Source: Podospora comata (taxonomy: Eukaryota; Ascomycota; Sordariomycetes; Sordariales; Podosporaceae). From it: a stretch of 64,000 nt of DNA. The stretch lies in assembly GCA_017354895.1 (NCBI GenBank), contig CP071493.1:3286001-3350000 (forward strand), read 5' to 3'. The notes below the pieces were generated by a model. It had not been told where the DNA came from. It saw nothing but the letters and a program-made list of their open reading frames with translations, and searched no databases. The translations under genes were made by a program, and so were the position numbers. Of the stretch, positions 25,220-36,485 are shown piece after piece. Position 1 is the first letter of the stretch, and each line of letters starts with the position of its first letter.

Positions 25220-27605
25220 ATGGCGTTTCAGTGGTTCGTCGGTTTGCTGGGGGCGGTGTACACCATTTTGTTGTCGCCTCTGTTTGGGACTGGGAGTGCC
25301 GATTCTGGTCCGGATGCGAGGATACGGTTTGAAGAGGCTGAGCAGCAGCAGCAGCAGCAGCCAACAGGCACGGCTGGTGGTGGTAAACGTCCCAACAACA
25401 CCCGTCATCATCATCAACACCACGGAAGGGGGCCAAAGCTGTTTTTGTTGTCGGCGTGGGACATGCTGCTTGACGTGCTCTCTTTTTGGCGGCAGGTATG
25501 TCTCCCCCAACCCTCACCCTATCTATTGTTCTCAGATCTGACCAACTGTTGATGATGTATAGAAAATCATAACCCACTACACCAACCCCACCCCCCTGAC
25601 CCTCTACCTCTCCGCCCTCCACTCCGCCAGAACGTTTGAACAGTGGGAGGAGGCGGCGCTCAATCTGGATACGTTGCTCGGGTTGGACCTCTGGAGGAAC
25701 AACCCTGTCTCTTCGCACTACGACTTCAAGCTGATCAACGAGCGGCTGGTGAGTATTGAGATGGCGAGGGAGACGGGGGACGTGCACTCGCTGGTTAACC
25801 TGCTGAGGAGTGGCTTGGTGAGGAACTTGGGGAATATCACCGCCACGAAGCTGTACAACCGGGCGTTTGCGGGGACAAAGTTTTTGATTGAGGAGTATGT
25901 TAGGGCTGTGGCGGAGGGGGTGGAGGATATTGGGAGCTTGCCTTCGCCGGGGGAGACGTCGGCGGTGGGGTATGTAGTTGATGGTGGTAGGGGGGTTCCA
26001 AGGGGTGGTGGTGTCGCGAGGCAGGGGCATCATGTTAGTTTTGAGGATAATAATGGGGAGAGTAGCACCGGTGGGGAGGGGAGCAGTAGCGGTAGGGAGA
26101 CGAGGCAGACGCTTAGTGTGATGACGACAAGGGGGGAGAGTACTGCCGCCGGAGGGGGGAATGGGACGCCAAAGGTGGACTGGGGGGGTCTGAGTGTTGC
26201 TAGCCCCCCGGGCGGTAGTCATTTGCCTGAGGGGGGGAGGATGGTTGCTACCATGTCAACGCAGGCGAAGCTGGATTTTATACATGATACGAGACAGGCT
26301 TTTGGGAGGACGGCGTTGGTTTTGCAAGGGGGGGCGATTTTCGGTTTGTGTCACTTGGGGGTGGTGAAAGCTTTGTTTTTGAGGGGGCTGTTGCCGAGGA
26401 TTATTATGGGCACGGCGACGGGGGCGTTGATTGCTGCGTTGGTGGCGGTTCATTCCGAGGAGGAGCTGCCGAGGGTGCTGAAGGGGGATGGGATTGACCT
26501 GAGCGCGTTTGCGAAGCAGGGGCAGGATCCGGTCAAGCATAACAAGGGGTTGAGGGAGTCGATGTGGTCGAGGTGGGCTACGCTGGTGAGGAGGGTGCGG
26601 AGGTTTAGGAGGGAGGGCTATTTTCTGGATGTGAAGGTGTTGGAGGAGTGTATCAAGAGTAACATTGGGGATTTGACCTTTGAGGAGGCGTATCATCGGA
26701 GCAAGAGGGTGTTGAACATCACGGTTGCCACGGCTGGGCATGGGGGTGTGCCGACGTTGTTGAATTACTTGACGGCTCCTAACGTGGTATGTACCGCCCT
26801 TTTCACCCAAAGTCATGAGCATGGCTAACATCCACAGCTAATCTGGACCGCCGCCGTCGCCTCCAACGCCTCCACACCCACCTTCTACGGCCACCGTCAA
26901 ACCAAGATCCTCTGCAAAGACTCCCAAGGCAACATTGTCCCCTGGAAGCCCGCCAACGAAGTCGACTTCAACCACTGGACCAACGCCTCCTACACCGAGC
27001 AAGAATCCCCCCTCCTCCGCATCGCCGAGCTCTTCAACGTGAACCACTTCATCGTCAGCCAAGCCCGCCCCTACCTGATCCCCTTCCTCCAAAGCGACAT
27101 GCACGGCCCCTCCATGGTCGAAACCCGCAACAAGACCATGTCTGGCATGGCCTTCATCATGCGCATGGTCGGCCTCGAGCTCCGACACCGCCTCCGCCAG
27201 CTCGACACGCTCCAGCTGCTCCCGGCGGGTATCCGTCGGTTCCTTGTGGACGAGCGGGTGCCGGGCGCGAGCATGATGCTTGTTCCCGAGGTGACGGCTG
27301 GTGACTTTGTCCGGCTGATGGAAACCCCCACCAAGGAAACGCTGGAGTATTGGATCCTGAGGGGTGAGCGTAGTGTTTGGCCGGCTGTGGCGGCGCTCAA
27401 GATTCGCTGTGCGGTGGAGGAGGAGCTGGATAGGGCTTACCAGGTTGCCAGACGGCTCAAGGCTGGGGGGTTAAGGAGGAAGACGAGTCATATGCAGACG
27501 CCCATGTTGGGCGATGTAGAGAACCCGGAATTGGGGGTTGAGCAGGAGAGGAAGGAAAGGTTTAGGGCTCATAGCGCCAGTGCGAGAGGTTCACCTACTG
27601 CATGA
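25220..27605 (+). CDS. patatin-like phospholipase domain protein, probable pseudoenzyme
   Basis: Member of the SDP1/Tgl3-5-like patatin family, whose active members hydrolyse triacylglycerol at lipid droplets. Three exons (25220-25495, 25563-26786, 26838-27605) give 755 residues. A hydrophobic N-terminus (MAFQWFVGLLGAVYTILLSP) is followed by the family's N-terminal region (LLRSGLVRNLGNITATKLYN) and the patatin domain from about 340. There the oxyanion motif reads LQGGAIFG, but the nucleophile elbow reads GTATG (about 375-379) where active members have GxSxG, and the expected Asp of a DGS-type motif reads WTNAS (about 547-551). Both members of the Ser-Asp dyad thus look absent, although the rest (AELFNVNHFIVSQARP) is well kept. 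Function as a lipid-binding scaffold is possible, not shown. The long low-complexity insert at about 220-310 is Gly/Ser-rich. Confidence 0.88.
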
Positions 27606-30600
27606 GAAAGTTCGTGGGAGTACTTGGGATAGGAGTTATCGAATGGATTTTTTTCTTTTTTTCTTTTAGATGGCCAAGAGACGGGACGGCGGGGTACACC
27701 GTCAATGTATTTTAACGCACAAAAGGTGTTTGTTGTCTTCATTACCGTTGTCGTCAACTAATACCATCAGGCTCCCCTGGTGTAGGGACTTATTCTAAAC
27801 CTTGTCCCTGAAGCTATGGATGTGGTCGTACGTCATGCAGTACATATATCCTTGGCCCTCGGCGACAATTGTGGTCATGGCAACTCCGACCACGGTGTTG
27901 GTCGGGCCATCCGGCAGGAGGAGCTTATAGACAGGGCTCAGTTGGGCCAGACGCTTGGGTGCAATGGCCGGTGGAACATACCTTGCTGCAGATCAGAGCT
28001 TTCAACAATGCTCAAGATTTTTTGAGCCACACGGCCAGGGCTATTCATATTCATGGAGTATTGCCTTTTCTGGGAAGACAGGAGGCTGAGGTGGTTACAA
28101 AGTCGTTGAGTTGCAGTTCGTGTACGAGGCGTGGTGGTCCATCGAGAAAAGAAATTGCCCCCTTTTCTTAGCGGTTCAGATCTGCAGCGCTGCTTCGGTG
28201 TAGGTTGACATGTATCTGCCAGCCGTTCTACAAGCCCATGGTAGCTTGGCTGTTGTTAAGAGCTACGGGGTTTGTGGCACCCAAGATGGCTCATGCCCTT
28301 CGCTTGTGTCAGGACCGAAGTGGCTTTAATCATTGCCCACTCGGGAACTTTCTTTGTACCGGGTAGGTGCTGTCCTCAGTGGCCGCTCGGAAACTTCCAA
28401 GTGATGGTCTGTAGTACACGATACGTGCGAGTCTGTGGCATGCTGCTCGTGGACGGAGTGAGTGACGAACAAGCAAGAGTGAGGAAACGTGTGGATGGCG
28501 GATGGCACGGGCGGCTTGTGGTGTGTTCCACAAGTATGGCCAACTGGCAGGCTAGCTCTCAAAGAGGTGAAAGCGAGGAGAATTTGATGGGTTGTCCAAT
28601 AAGAAGGTGTGTGGTGCCCCGGTGCATGTACCCATTCCATACCTTGCTTCTAGAAGCCTGCTGTTCGTATATATCTCTGAGCTCGTGATTGGACTTGATG
28701 AATGTGAGATTCCATTTAATTCGATGTGACGTTGGGTCAACTCTTGAGGTTTTCCCACAAGGGGTCTCAGCGCGAGAGGTTGTTGGCGAGGTAGGTACGG
28801 GGCAGATGTTGAGACCAGACTCTGGTACGTACATTTTCTTGCCGATATTGAGGGGCAACGCAACCCTCACCGTGGTAAGATGACGAAGCCCGATAGCTTT
28901 TGCCTCTCCACCGTAGACGATCTTTGTTCTGCAGAGTTGAGAATGCGAAATAATAATGGCTTGTTTCTTCGGCCGAAACCATTCCGAACCATGATCTGTG
29001 ACTTGCCGAGTTCAAGGGCCTAGAAAGTGTAAGAAAGCTAGTTATCACAGGCCTATTATTTCTTTTGGTTACCAGCCGTTGTGCAGAAGACCATGACCAG
29101 CTGATCACACTCATGACTTGACCACGCACTGTGCAGTTGCCCCATGCATGGCCGCCAAGGGCCAAGGTAGTTCAGGTTGGGAATGGCCAGGACACAGGTG
29201 TTGGGGAGTGGAACGATCAACAAAGACAGCCGGCAGGCTGGGCGAAAGCGAATGCACGATGCGAGTCAACGTGACCGGGATGCTTGCGGGACCAGGAACA
29301 GGACTTGGATAGGGACTTAACGGGTGTGAAGTCCTGAGGTCTAGATTCGCCTGAACTAAGAAAACGCCCTATAGGGTCTGGCAGGGGTACACGCAGTGAT
29401 CCACACGACGAACTACTGTAGTATACAGTTCGTGGCGGTATGGGCTTCTCGGCTTTGTGTCCTCAGCTTGATGAGCATTCAGACGTCAAGCTCGGCCCCG
29501 GACGATTTCCTAAGATGCTACGAGGTGGGAGGGGAAACCGATTGCTCTGTGCCCGAAAGACAGTGTTTGCGAGTTCGCGGAGCCTTGCCCAAGACATGGC
29601 GGTGAAATGCTGTGAGCGGCCACGCTAAAAGGAACCTTGGTGGGGAGTCAAGAATGATGTATATGCCAACGCATCCCTCCTTAATGAGATTTGATTTCAC
29701 CTTCTGGCATATAGCTGTGGAAGCCACCCAAAGACGGGCAATGTGTAGCCCGTTTCAGAAGTGGTCATGTGGGATGCAGACTCTGAAAATTGTCCAAAAA
29801 AAAAACATTGTCCAATAAATGTGTTGTGGAACCGGCCGCCGCTCTTCCATGGCATCGGTTCCATACTTCGACATCTGAGACTCGGCGCAATTCATGCAGA
29901 GTACAAGACGTCGGTCGAAGTTTTGATCCATGACCCTTTCACGGGAGAGACGTCGACCTGGTGGGGCAGCAGCGATCATTCCGTTTAGTGGATCCGTCAG
30001 CCGGCATTAGTGCAGGGAAAATAGTCAGGAGTGCCCTGTAAATTGCGCTATCCTTCCAAGGGTGCCCCCGCCCATTCTATGCCCACTCCTCCCAACGACA
30101 CCTCATCCACACCTCTACCACGACAACCACAGCGAGCTCAACCGAGTTTTGCGGCTCGGAATGGCTGGCTGACCGTGGTGCTACTGGCAAATTCCTATGA
30201 GCGTCACAAATCAGATTTTGGGCCGAGAGTTGATGCCAATCCCCCCAGTCTAGTTCCATGTTGGTGGTACTTGTACCTGCCGTGGGTGCCAGGCTGTGGA
30301 CAGGCCATGTTTATTATCTGCTTCTGAATCAGTCTCGATACAGATTTGCACACATGAGCTAGGCCAAAACCCTTTTTGGACGGCCTTGCAGCTTAGGAAT
30401 TATATTTCCCATGGCATTCCCAATCTGGAACTTCTCAATTTCGCAGAAGCCAGACAGGAAAGCATTGAAGTTTCTGCAACAAGAGACTGAAGCAAGTCGG
30501 TGTGGTGGTTGAAGATAGCGGCAGTGCGTGTGGCTCGGGAAGGCTTGGATCCGCGGAGTGTTGCCGAGAGCACCGCAAAGTAAACCCTCTTCTAACCGAA

Positions 30601-32218
30601 CTCATCAACAAGAGATATCGTCACAACTTCAACCTCTGTCATGATTCCGACAATCGGAGCTCTTTTCGACAGAAAGAGCGACTCGGCAGGCAGTTCGCCC
30701 TGGTTTTCGTGAATGCCTTCCTGTTCAACCTTATTTCTCCATCGGTTACTCGATGCCTGACCGAGCTGGCGAGTTCGTCATACCCGGACACCACACTGAA
30801 GAAAACAGCGGCTTCAGTCCGCAGTCATCATACCTCCGGCGATCATCACGGCTCACACCGTTTGTTCATTGAGGTGCCAAGGATGGCTATGTGCCAAGAG
30901 TCCCCCCTCCTGAAAGAGTCTCACGGTATCGTCACGACCAATCTTGAAGAACGGCAAGACCCCCAGCGCCCACGAATGTTGGTGAGGGGGAGCTCCAGCC
31001 GTTCTGCAGCTCGCCATGATGGTTCGGTCACTGTCGCGGTCATTTATGACCTAGATCAGCCGGGAGACACTCAACCAGCAGGAAGAATTTCAGGAGAACC
31101 TTCATCTCCCCGTCAATCATGATTGGTCCGCACTCAGCACAACAACTTTTTCTTGCCCAGTGTCTCCTAGAGCGTATGTATTGAGATGACACAGCACATG
31201 GTATAGGTCTCGCATCGTGACCCCCTGCTGCAGAGAGGTGTTCCGTTTACCCCACCACCGGGCTAAGCTACGCCGTCGGGTTTCAGGCCGTGGTGACAGC
31301 TGTTTGTACTTCTGAAATCGTAAGGACCGCCCAGCATCTGGACGAAGGTATTTCTGCCCCAACAAAAGACTTTGCCAACTAGCACTGCCAGCCAGCCTGA
31401 CTGGCACCCCCAATTTCCCCACAGCCAAATATCTCGATGTCTCTGGACCCAGCCGGGGAGGTTGTTGTATTACATACTGCCTGAGCTTGCGGGCATCATG
31501 GCCCGACAGCACGACGAGAGGGGTGACGGGAAGACGGAGAACAATGATTCTGACTGCGAACTAGAGCGTGTCAACGGGTTCTTGCGTCGATGCGTTCTGG
31601 ATACCAGCGGCCCGGGGCCGTGACAACCCTCTCTCTGCGATACCGGCACCCGCCTGGTCTTTTCTCTGACCAGCTCCCATCGTGTGACCTTATCCCCCCC
31701 ATCGTACATTTATCACTGTGTAACCCCGGACCACATCCCCCTCTCGACTGCCGGTGGGGCACCATTTTGTCGTCCCCATAGAACATCCTGCTCCCCCAGC
31801 TGTCCCCCAGCGGATCCTCCATCCCAACCCCAAGAGCACACGCCCCCAGCACGCTCGGCTTTTTGTTGAGAAGCATTTCGCCCCACCGTCCAGCACACTG
31901 CCTGTGTCCCACCGTCGTTGTCGTTTCTGGCTGCTGCCCAGTCTCCGGGCTGTTCCCAGTCTCCGGGCTGTTCCCAGTCTCCGGGCTGTTCCCCGTCATC
32001 CGTTGCCTCTTCAGATAACGCGCTCTCCCCGCGCTCCCTCGCGTGTCAATCCAAGCTTTCTTTCCGTTAAAGTGAGCAATCCTCCCTCCTCTCCTTTCCT
32101 CTCAACATCCTCAACCAACACGATACTGACCAGACATTAGTCAGACGAAGGCTTCCCAGCTTCATCCTCGAGCACTCACATTCACCAGCTCGCCCAGTGC
32201 CGCACACATACTGCCATA
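27606..32218. other. 4.6 kb gene-free stretch
   Basis: No protein family was recognised. The longest open frame (30502-31122, about 200 codons) starts at a non-ATG codon and lacks similarity; others are shorter and overlap on both strands. A perfect 18-bp triple repeat lies at 31937-31990, in the probable promoter or leader of the gene at 32219, which is CT-rich from about 31,640 on. Confidence 0.5.
31937..31990. repeat. 18-bp perfect tandem repeat, 3 copies
   Basis: Three identical units of cccagtctccgggctgtt at 31937, 31955 and 31973, with no difference between copies. Confidence 0.95.
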
Positions 32219-32863
32219 ATGTCCAGCAACGACCGTCAACCCACACCCAGCGAGGATTGGAGCGTCATCTCCAGAGCGGAGGCGAGCGACTTCGTCGACG
32301 AGACTCACACGAAGGGGAGAAAACCTCACTTCAATGATGACAATATCCCATCGGGTCGTATCGGTCACGATGCTGCAACCTCGTTCGAAGAGGAGCTCCA
32401 CGCCGTTGCCCACACCCAACGGGCCATGTCCAACGAGGACTCCACCGAGACCGCCGGGACCGATGACACCCAGTTTCGGGTTGATGACGCCGCCGATCAA
32501 GCCTTGTCGATGCAAGCAACCCCTTCCAACTTTACCCCCAACGCCACATCCCCCTCACAGGCCGCCTCCACCCCTGACATCCTCACTCTCTCCTTCGTCA
32601 ACATGGAGCTCCACCAGGACACCTGCTCCCAATATGTCGAGCGCTGGGTGCGCGGTGCTGGTGCTCGCCGTCTCGTCCAGCACCAGGCCCCCGTGAAGAA
32701 GGGTTACTCATCCAGCGTGGCAAGCACCAGGAGCGTTGTTAGCAACAGCAGCTGGACCCACGTGATGGAACCCATTTCCATAAACGAGCAACTGATGTGT
32801 GCTGGAGATTGGAGCAACGAGGCTCTCGCTCCCTATGGTGCTCCGCACCCCGCTGGCAATTAG
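32219..32863 (+). CDS. hypothetical protein, 214 aa
   Basis: I do not recognise a family. The single open frame begins with ATG in a good context (cataATGTC), uses C-rich third positions like the neighbouring real genes, and shows no signal peptide or membrane segment. It is acidic and probably disordered in the first 110 residues (starts MSSNDRQPTPSEDWSVISRA), with a more structured middle (TLSFVNMELHQDTCSQYVERW at about 122-143) and a C-terminus with WTHVMEPISINEQLMCAG. It lies behind a CT-rich leader. Composition supports a real protein; function is unknown. An unseen extra exon upstream or downstream is possible. Confidence 0.7.
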   Translation: MSSNDRQPTPSEDWSVISRAEASDFVDETHTKGRKPHFNDDNIPSGRIGHDAATSFEEELHAVAHTQRAMSNEDSTETAGTDDTQFRVDDAADQALSMQATPSNFTPNATSPSQAASTPDILTLSFVNMELHQDTCSQYVERWVRGAGARRLVQHQAPVKKGYSSSVASTRSVVSNSSWTHVMEPISINEQLMCAGDWSNEALAPYGAPHPAGN

Positions 32864-34518
32864 TCGTCGCTTGCCGTCTAGGAAGGTCGGCCGGTAGACT
32901 GGTTGGTCTCGCATACTCGACAAACATCCCTCTCAAGACCCAACCATCAACTTCTGTCGTCGAGTACTATCACTGCCCTTCGCGCCCTGTCGCTTTCCAA
33001 CCCGACCTCTCACGTGTCAAGCCGCGTTGTCGACCGAAGAGTCAGTCACCCTCGTTACTAATGACAAACATGTTTCGCTCATCATTGGCGACCGGTTGCC
33101 AGCAGTTGCATCTTCTCAGCCGTCCTTCCCGATTGACAGTCTCGGTCCATTATCGCCGCCAACAAGACCCCGGTCCTCGTCGGAATCCTACTCAAGCTGC
33201 TGCAAGCCAGTTTCTTCTTTTATCTTTTCGTTGCTTCGATCGAGCTTGTCGTCATGAGGTTGTCTTTGGTATTGTTGTCATGGCTTGCGCTGTCGTTAAG
33301 ATGTTGCGTTGTTTTGTCATCGCCGGGTTGCCTTGTGGTTGGTTGTCGTCTGTCTTTGTCCGGTGGTCAAATTGATGGGTGGCGTCCTTGATACCCTTAA
33401 GCTCGGAGATGGGGCTGTGGCGTTCTCCTTTATTTTCATAATCTCGCGAAAAGGATAAAAAAATAGCACACATCTCTCTTTGACTAAGAGGAGGTCGGAA
33501 GGGAAGGCCGCGAGGGAAGGGAGGGGAGGGGGGATACGTTATAAATCTCATGCCGGTATGAAGATAGGGAGGCAGGTTCTCTCCATCATTGATCGATTCG
33601 CTAACATTGTCGACATGCATTTCGGGAGAAGGGGAAAATGGGTAATAGGGGTTTATAAACTGACTTGGCATGGCTATCTGGAAGTTGGGTTAGAAAGGAA
33701 TAAAAAGGAAAGGGGGAAAAGGGTCGGAATATGCAAGGGTTTGTATTTTTTATTTTTTATTTTTTGGTTTGTCAAATAAATTGTTTTATCATACCTATAT
33801 GGGATTTTCTTTTTCTTGTTTTATCTGAGCAATCAAAACAATCGAACTCTGGTTCCTTTCTTTTTTCTTTTCTTCTTATTAGCTCATCCTTTGCCACCCA
33901 ACGGGCCGGTCCAAGCCGCTCGGCCGGGATCTTTCGATGTTCCCGTCCATCTGATCTTTCGGTACTTGCATGACAAATCCGCTTGGAGTTTTCCCATACT
34001 TGGGTGTGGGTGTGGTAATGCTGGTGTACGAAGTAATTATAGGTCAACGACTGGTCACCCACTCACGCAACCTTGCCGTTCTCCAATTCCTCCCCCAAAA
34101 AAAACACTTGTTTTTTCCAACTCCAGTTATCCACCGATGTTCCCGGGTCCCAGGTCGGTTTTGTGGATGCGGGGATGGTAGGATGATGTGGTGATAGGGT
34201 AGCATTCGCCAACGATGTTCTCCCGCGGTGCTCCATCGTGCTAAGACGTTTAAAGCCCATGAAAAAGAAAAGCCAAATTCCGAATGGCAACTCCTTGGGT
34301 AAAGCCGGTTTAGCCTGATATATTGCCGTCACGGTCAACTCGTGGTGTCGTCCCGATGGATACTACTGTTGCCGTTCCGATGGGGGTGGTGTTGTTCCTG
34401 CATCTTGTTACTGTAGTGGTGTATAAGTAGATCGGTGAGGTAGGGTAGGTCGGTGCGTCGTCGAGATGGAAGGGTAGGTAGTCTCGCATTTCCTATTCGC
34501 CTCGTCGTTGTCGTCAAA
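32864..34518. other. intergenic, 1.65 kb
   Basis: No gene recognised. The first few hundred bases are CT-rich on the + strand and may be 3' untranslated sequence of the 214-residue gene; the last 200 bases are likely the promoter of the GDSL hydrolase. Open frames are short and without similarity. Confidence 0.55.
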
Positions 34519-35894
34519 ATGGCAATTCTCCGGGGTTTCCTCCTCGGCCTCGGCCTCGCTCTCGCCGGTGTTGTTCAGGGCCATGATGATGGCAGTCAAT
34601 GGGTCGATCTCTGGGCTTCGATGCCTCAGGAGGTAGAACCGCATAATCTGCCGCCTGCGCCGTTTGTAAGTTCCTTTTCCACATCAAACATACCTTTCTT
34701 CTTGTATTCGAGAGATTCTTGCTGACCCATCCCCTGTTCCAGACCGGCGAGGACTCCATCTACACCAACACCACCATCCGCCAAACCATCCACCTCACCC
34801 AACCCGCCCCCCACATCCGCCTCTCCCTCTCCAACGAATTCGGCGGCCCCTCTGCCGATCTCCACATCTCCGCCGTCACCATCGCCCTCCCCCTCAACGG
34901 CACGGCCGGCTCCCCCTCCATCCAGCCCAGAACCCTTCGCCAAGTGACCTTCTCGGGCGGAAGCAAATCCTTCACCATCCCCAACGGCGCCATCGCCATC
35001 TCGGACCCCATCAGAAACCTCAACGTCAAAGCCGAGACCAACCTCGCCGTCACAATCTACATCCAGCAAGGCCAGCAAGGCAAGCGAATCTCCGGCCACC
35101 CAGGCAGCCGAACAAGCAGCTGGTTCATCAACGGCGACCACACCAAAGCAGTCGACTTGCCATCCGAGGCGGTGAGGGTAGACCGGTGGTTCATCCTCTC
35201 CGCGGTCGAAGGCTGGGTAGACAAGAAAAGAACCCTCGGGAGCCTAGTCATCATCGGCGACAGCATCACCGACGGCCGCGGCTCAACCACAAACGGCAAC
35301 GACCGTTGGCCCGACCAACTCCTCCGCCGGCTCGAATCCCAACGTCGCGGCGGTTCAGGAATGAGCGTCATCAACCAAGCCGCCGGAGGCAACAGGGTCC
35401 TAGCCGACGGGCTCGGACCCAACGCGCTGGGCCGGATAGCAAGGGACGTCCTCGCTCACAACGGAGTAAAATACGTTGTTCTTTTCGAGGGCGTCAACGA
35501 CCTTGGCACCGCTGCCGAAGGCGACCTAGTCAAGACAGGGGATCGTCTCATTCAAGCTTATGAGCAGATCATCACCCGGCTTCACGGGCGTGGGATTGCC
35601 GTATTTGGGGCGACAATCACGCCCATGAGCGGGCCGGGCCAGGCGTATGGGGAACCGAGGAGGGAGGAGCAGAGGGTGAGAGTGAATAGGTGGATTAGGA
35701 CCAGCGGGAGGTTCGACGCGGTGATTGACTTTGACAAGGCGGTGAGGGATCCGAAGAATGAGACGCGACTGAGACCAGAGTATGACACGGGGGATTACCT
35801 TCACTTGAACCCGACGGGGTACAAGGCCATGGCCGAGGCGGTCGATTTGAGGTTGTTTGAGAGGTTCAGGGATGGGGTGTCGAGTATTGTTTAG
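34519..35894 (+). CDS. secreted SGNH/GDSL-type esterase
   Basis: Predicted secreted ester hydrolase of the SGNH/GDSL fold; fungal relatives are annotated as GDSL lipases/acylhydrolases or XynE-like esterases. Two exons (34519-34665, 34743-35894) give 432 residues. A signal peptide is clear (MAILRGFLLGLGLALAGVVQG, residues 1-21). An N-terminal beta-rich region (about 50-200, with RLSLSNEFGG) precedes the hydrolase domain. Block I is GDSITDG with the Ser at about 223, the Gly block is NQAAGGNR, block III is GVND, and block V is DYLHLNPTGY with the catalytic Asp/His pair near 405-408. All catalytic elements are therefore present. The substrate is not evident; acetylated plant polysaccharide is one possibility. 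The first intron has GTAAGT and TTCCAG ends. Confidence 0.9.
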
Positions 35895-36485
35895 GAACCC
35901 AGAGAGAGAGAGAGAGGTCAAGTTAAGGTTGAGGAAGTTAAATTGAATGTCGGTGGAGATGAAGCTATGGGTTAGGGTAGGACAGTAGGGCACACTAAGT
36001 GACAAAAAGTAATGAGGGGAGGGGAGCGGAGAAGGACAAACTTAGATATGCACCGAAGGTCCGCGAACATCCGAGGTGTCCGGCTTATTTATATAGCTTT
36101 CCAAATACTATTATGCACCATCGAGGCACACGTCAGACTCAAAGTGGTGTAAAAATGTATGGAGATGGATGCGTACAGTATGCAGTCAAATGCTGACTAG
36201 GATGCTGTCGATGCGTCGAAAGCCCACGACAGCGATCCGTCACCTTATACCCCATACCACCAGCGGCCCAACGATTGACACATGGCCCAACACATGATAA
36301 GACCAGATATGCAGGGTCGCATTACAACGCTTTGCTGCCAATGGTAAATACAAATAGATATAATGGTATTTAACTCTCAAGACCTTTTATAGCCCCAAAA
36401 ACTCCGCTCCCAGGCAGGCGTGCACTACTTCCGTACAACAAGTGTCTCCTGACCCCCCAGCACCAATCCAGACTCCCCAGCTACA
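35895..36485. other. convergent intergenic, GDSL / erb1
   Basis: Shared 3' flank of two convergent genes. It has a 16-base AG microsatellite at 35901-35916. No gene was seen. Confidence 0.6.

Noticed and set aside
30502-31122. Open frame of about 200 codons on the + strand
   Set aside because: Begins at GTG, mixed codon use, no family, no clear leader; not enough to call a gene.
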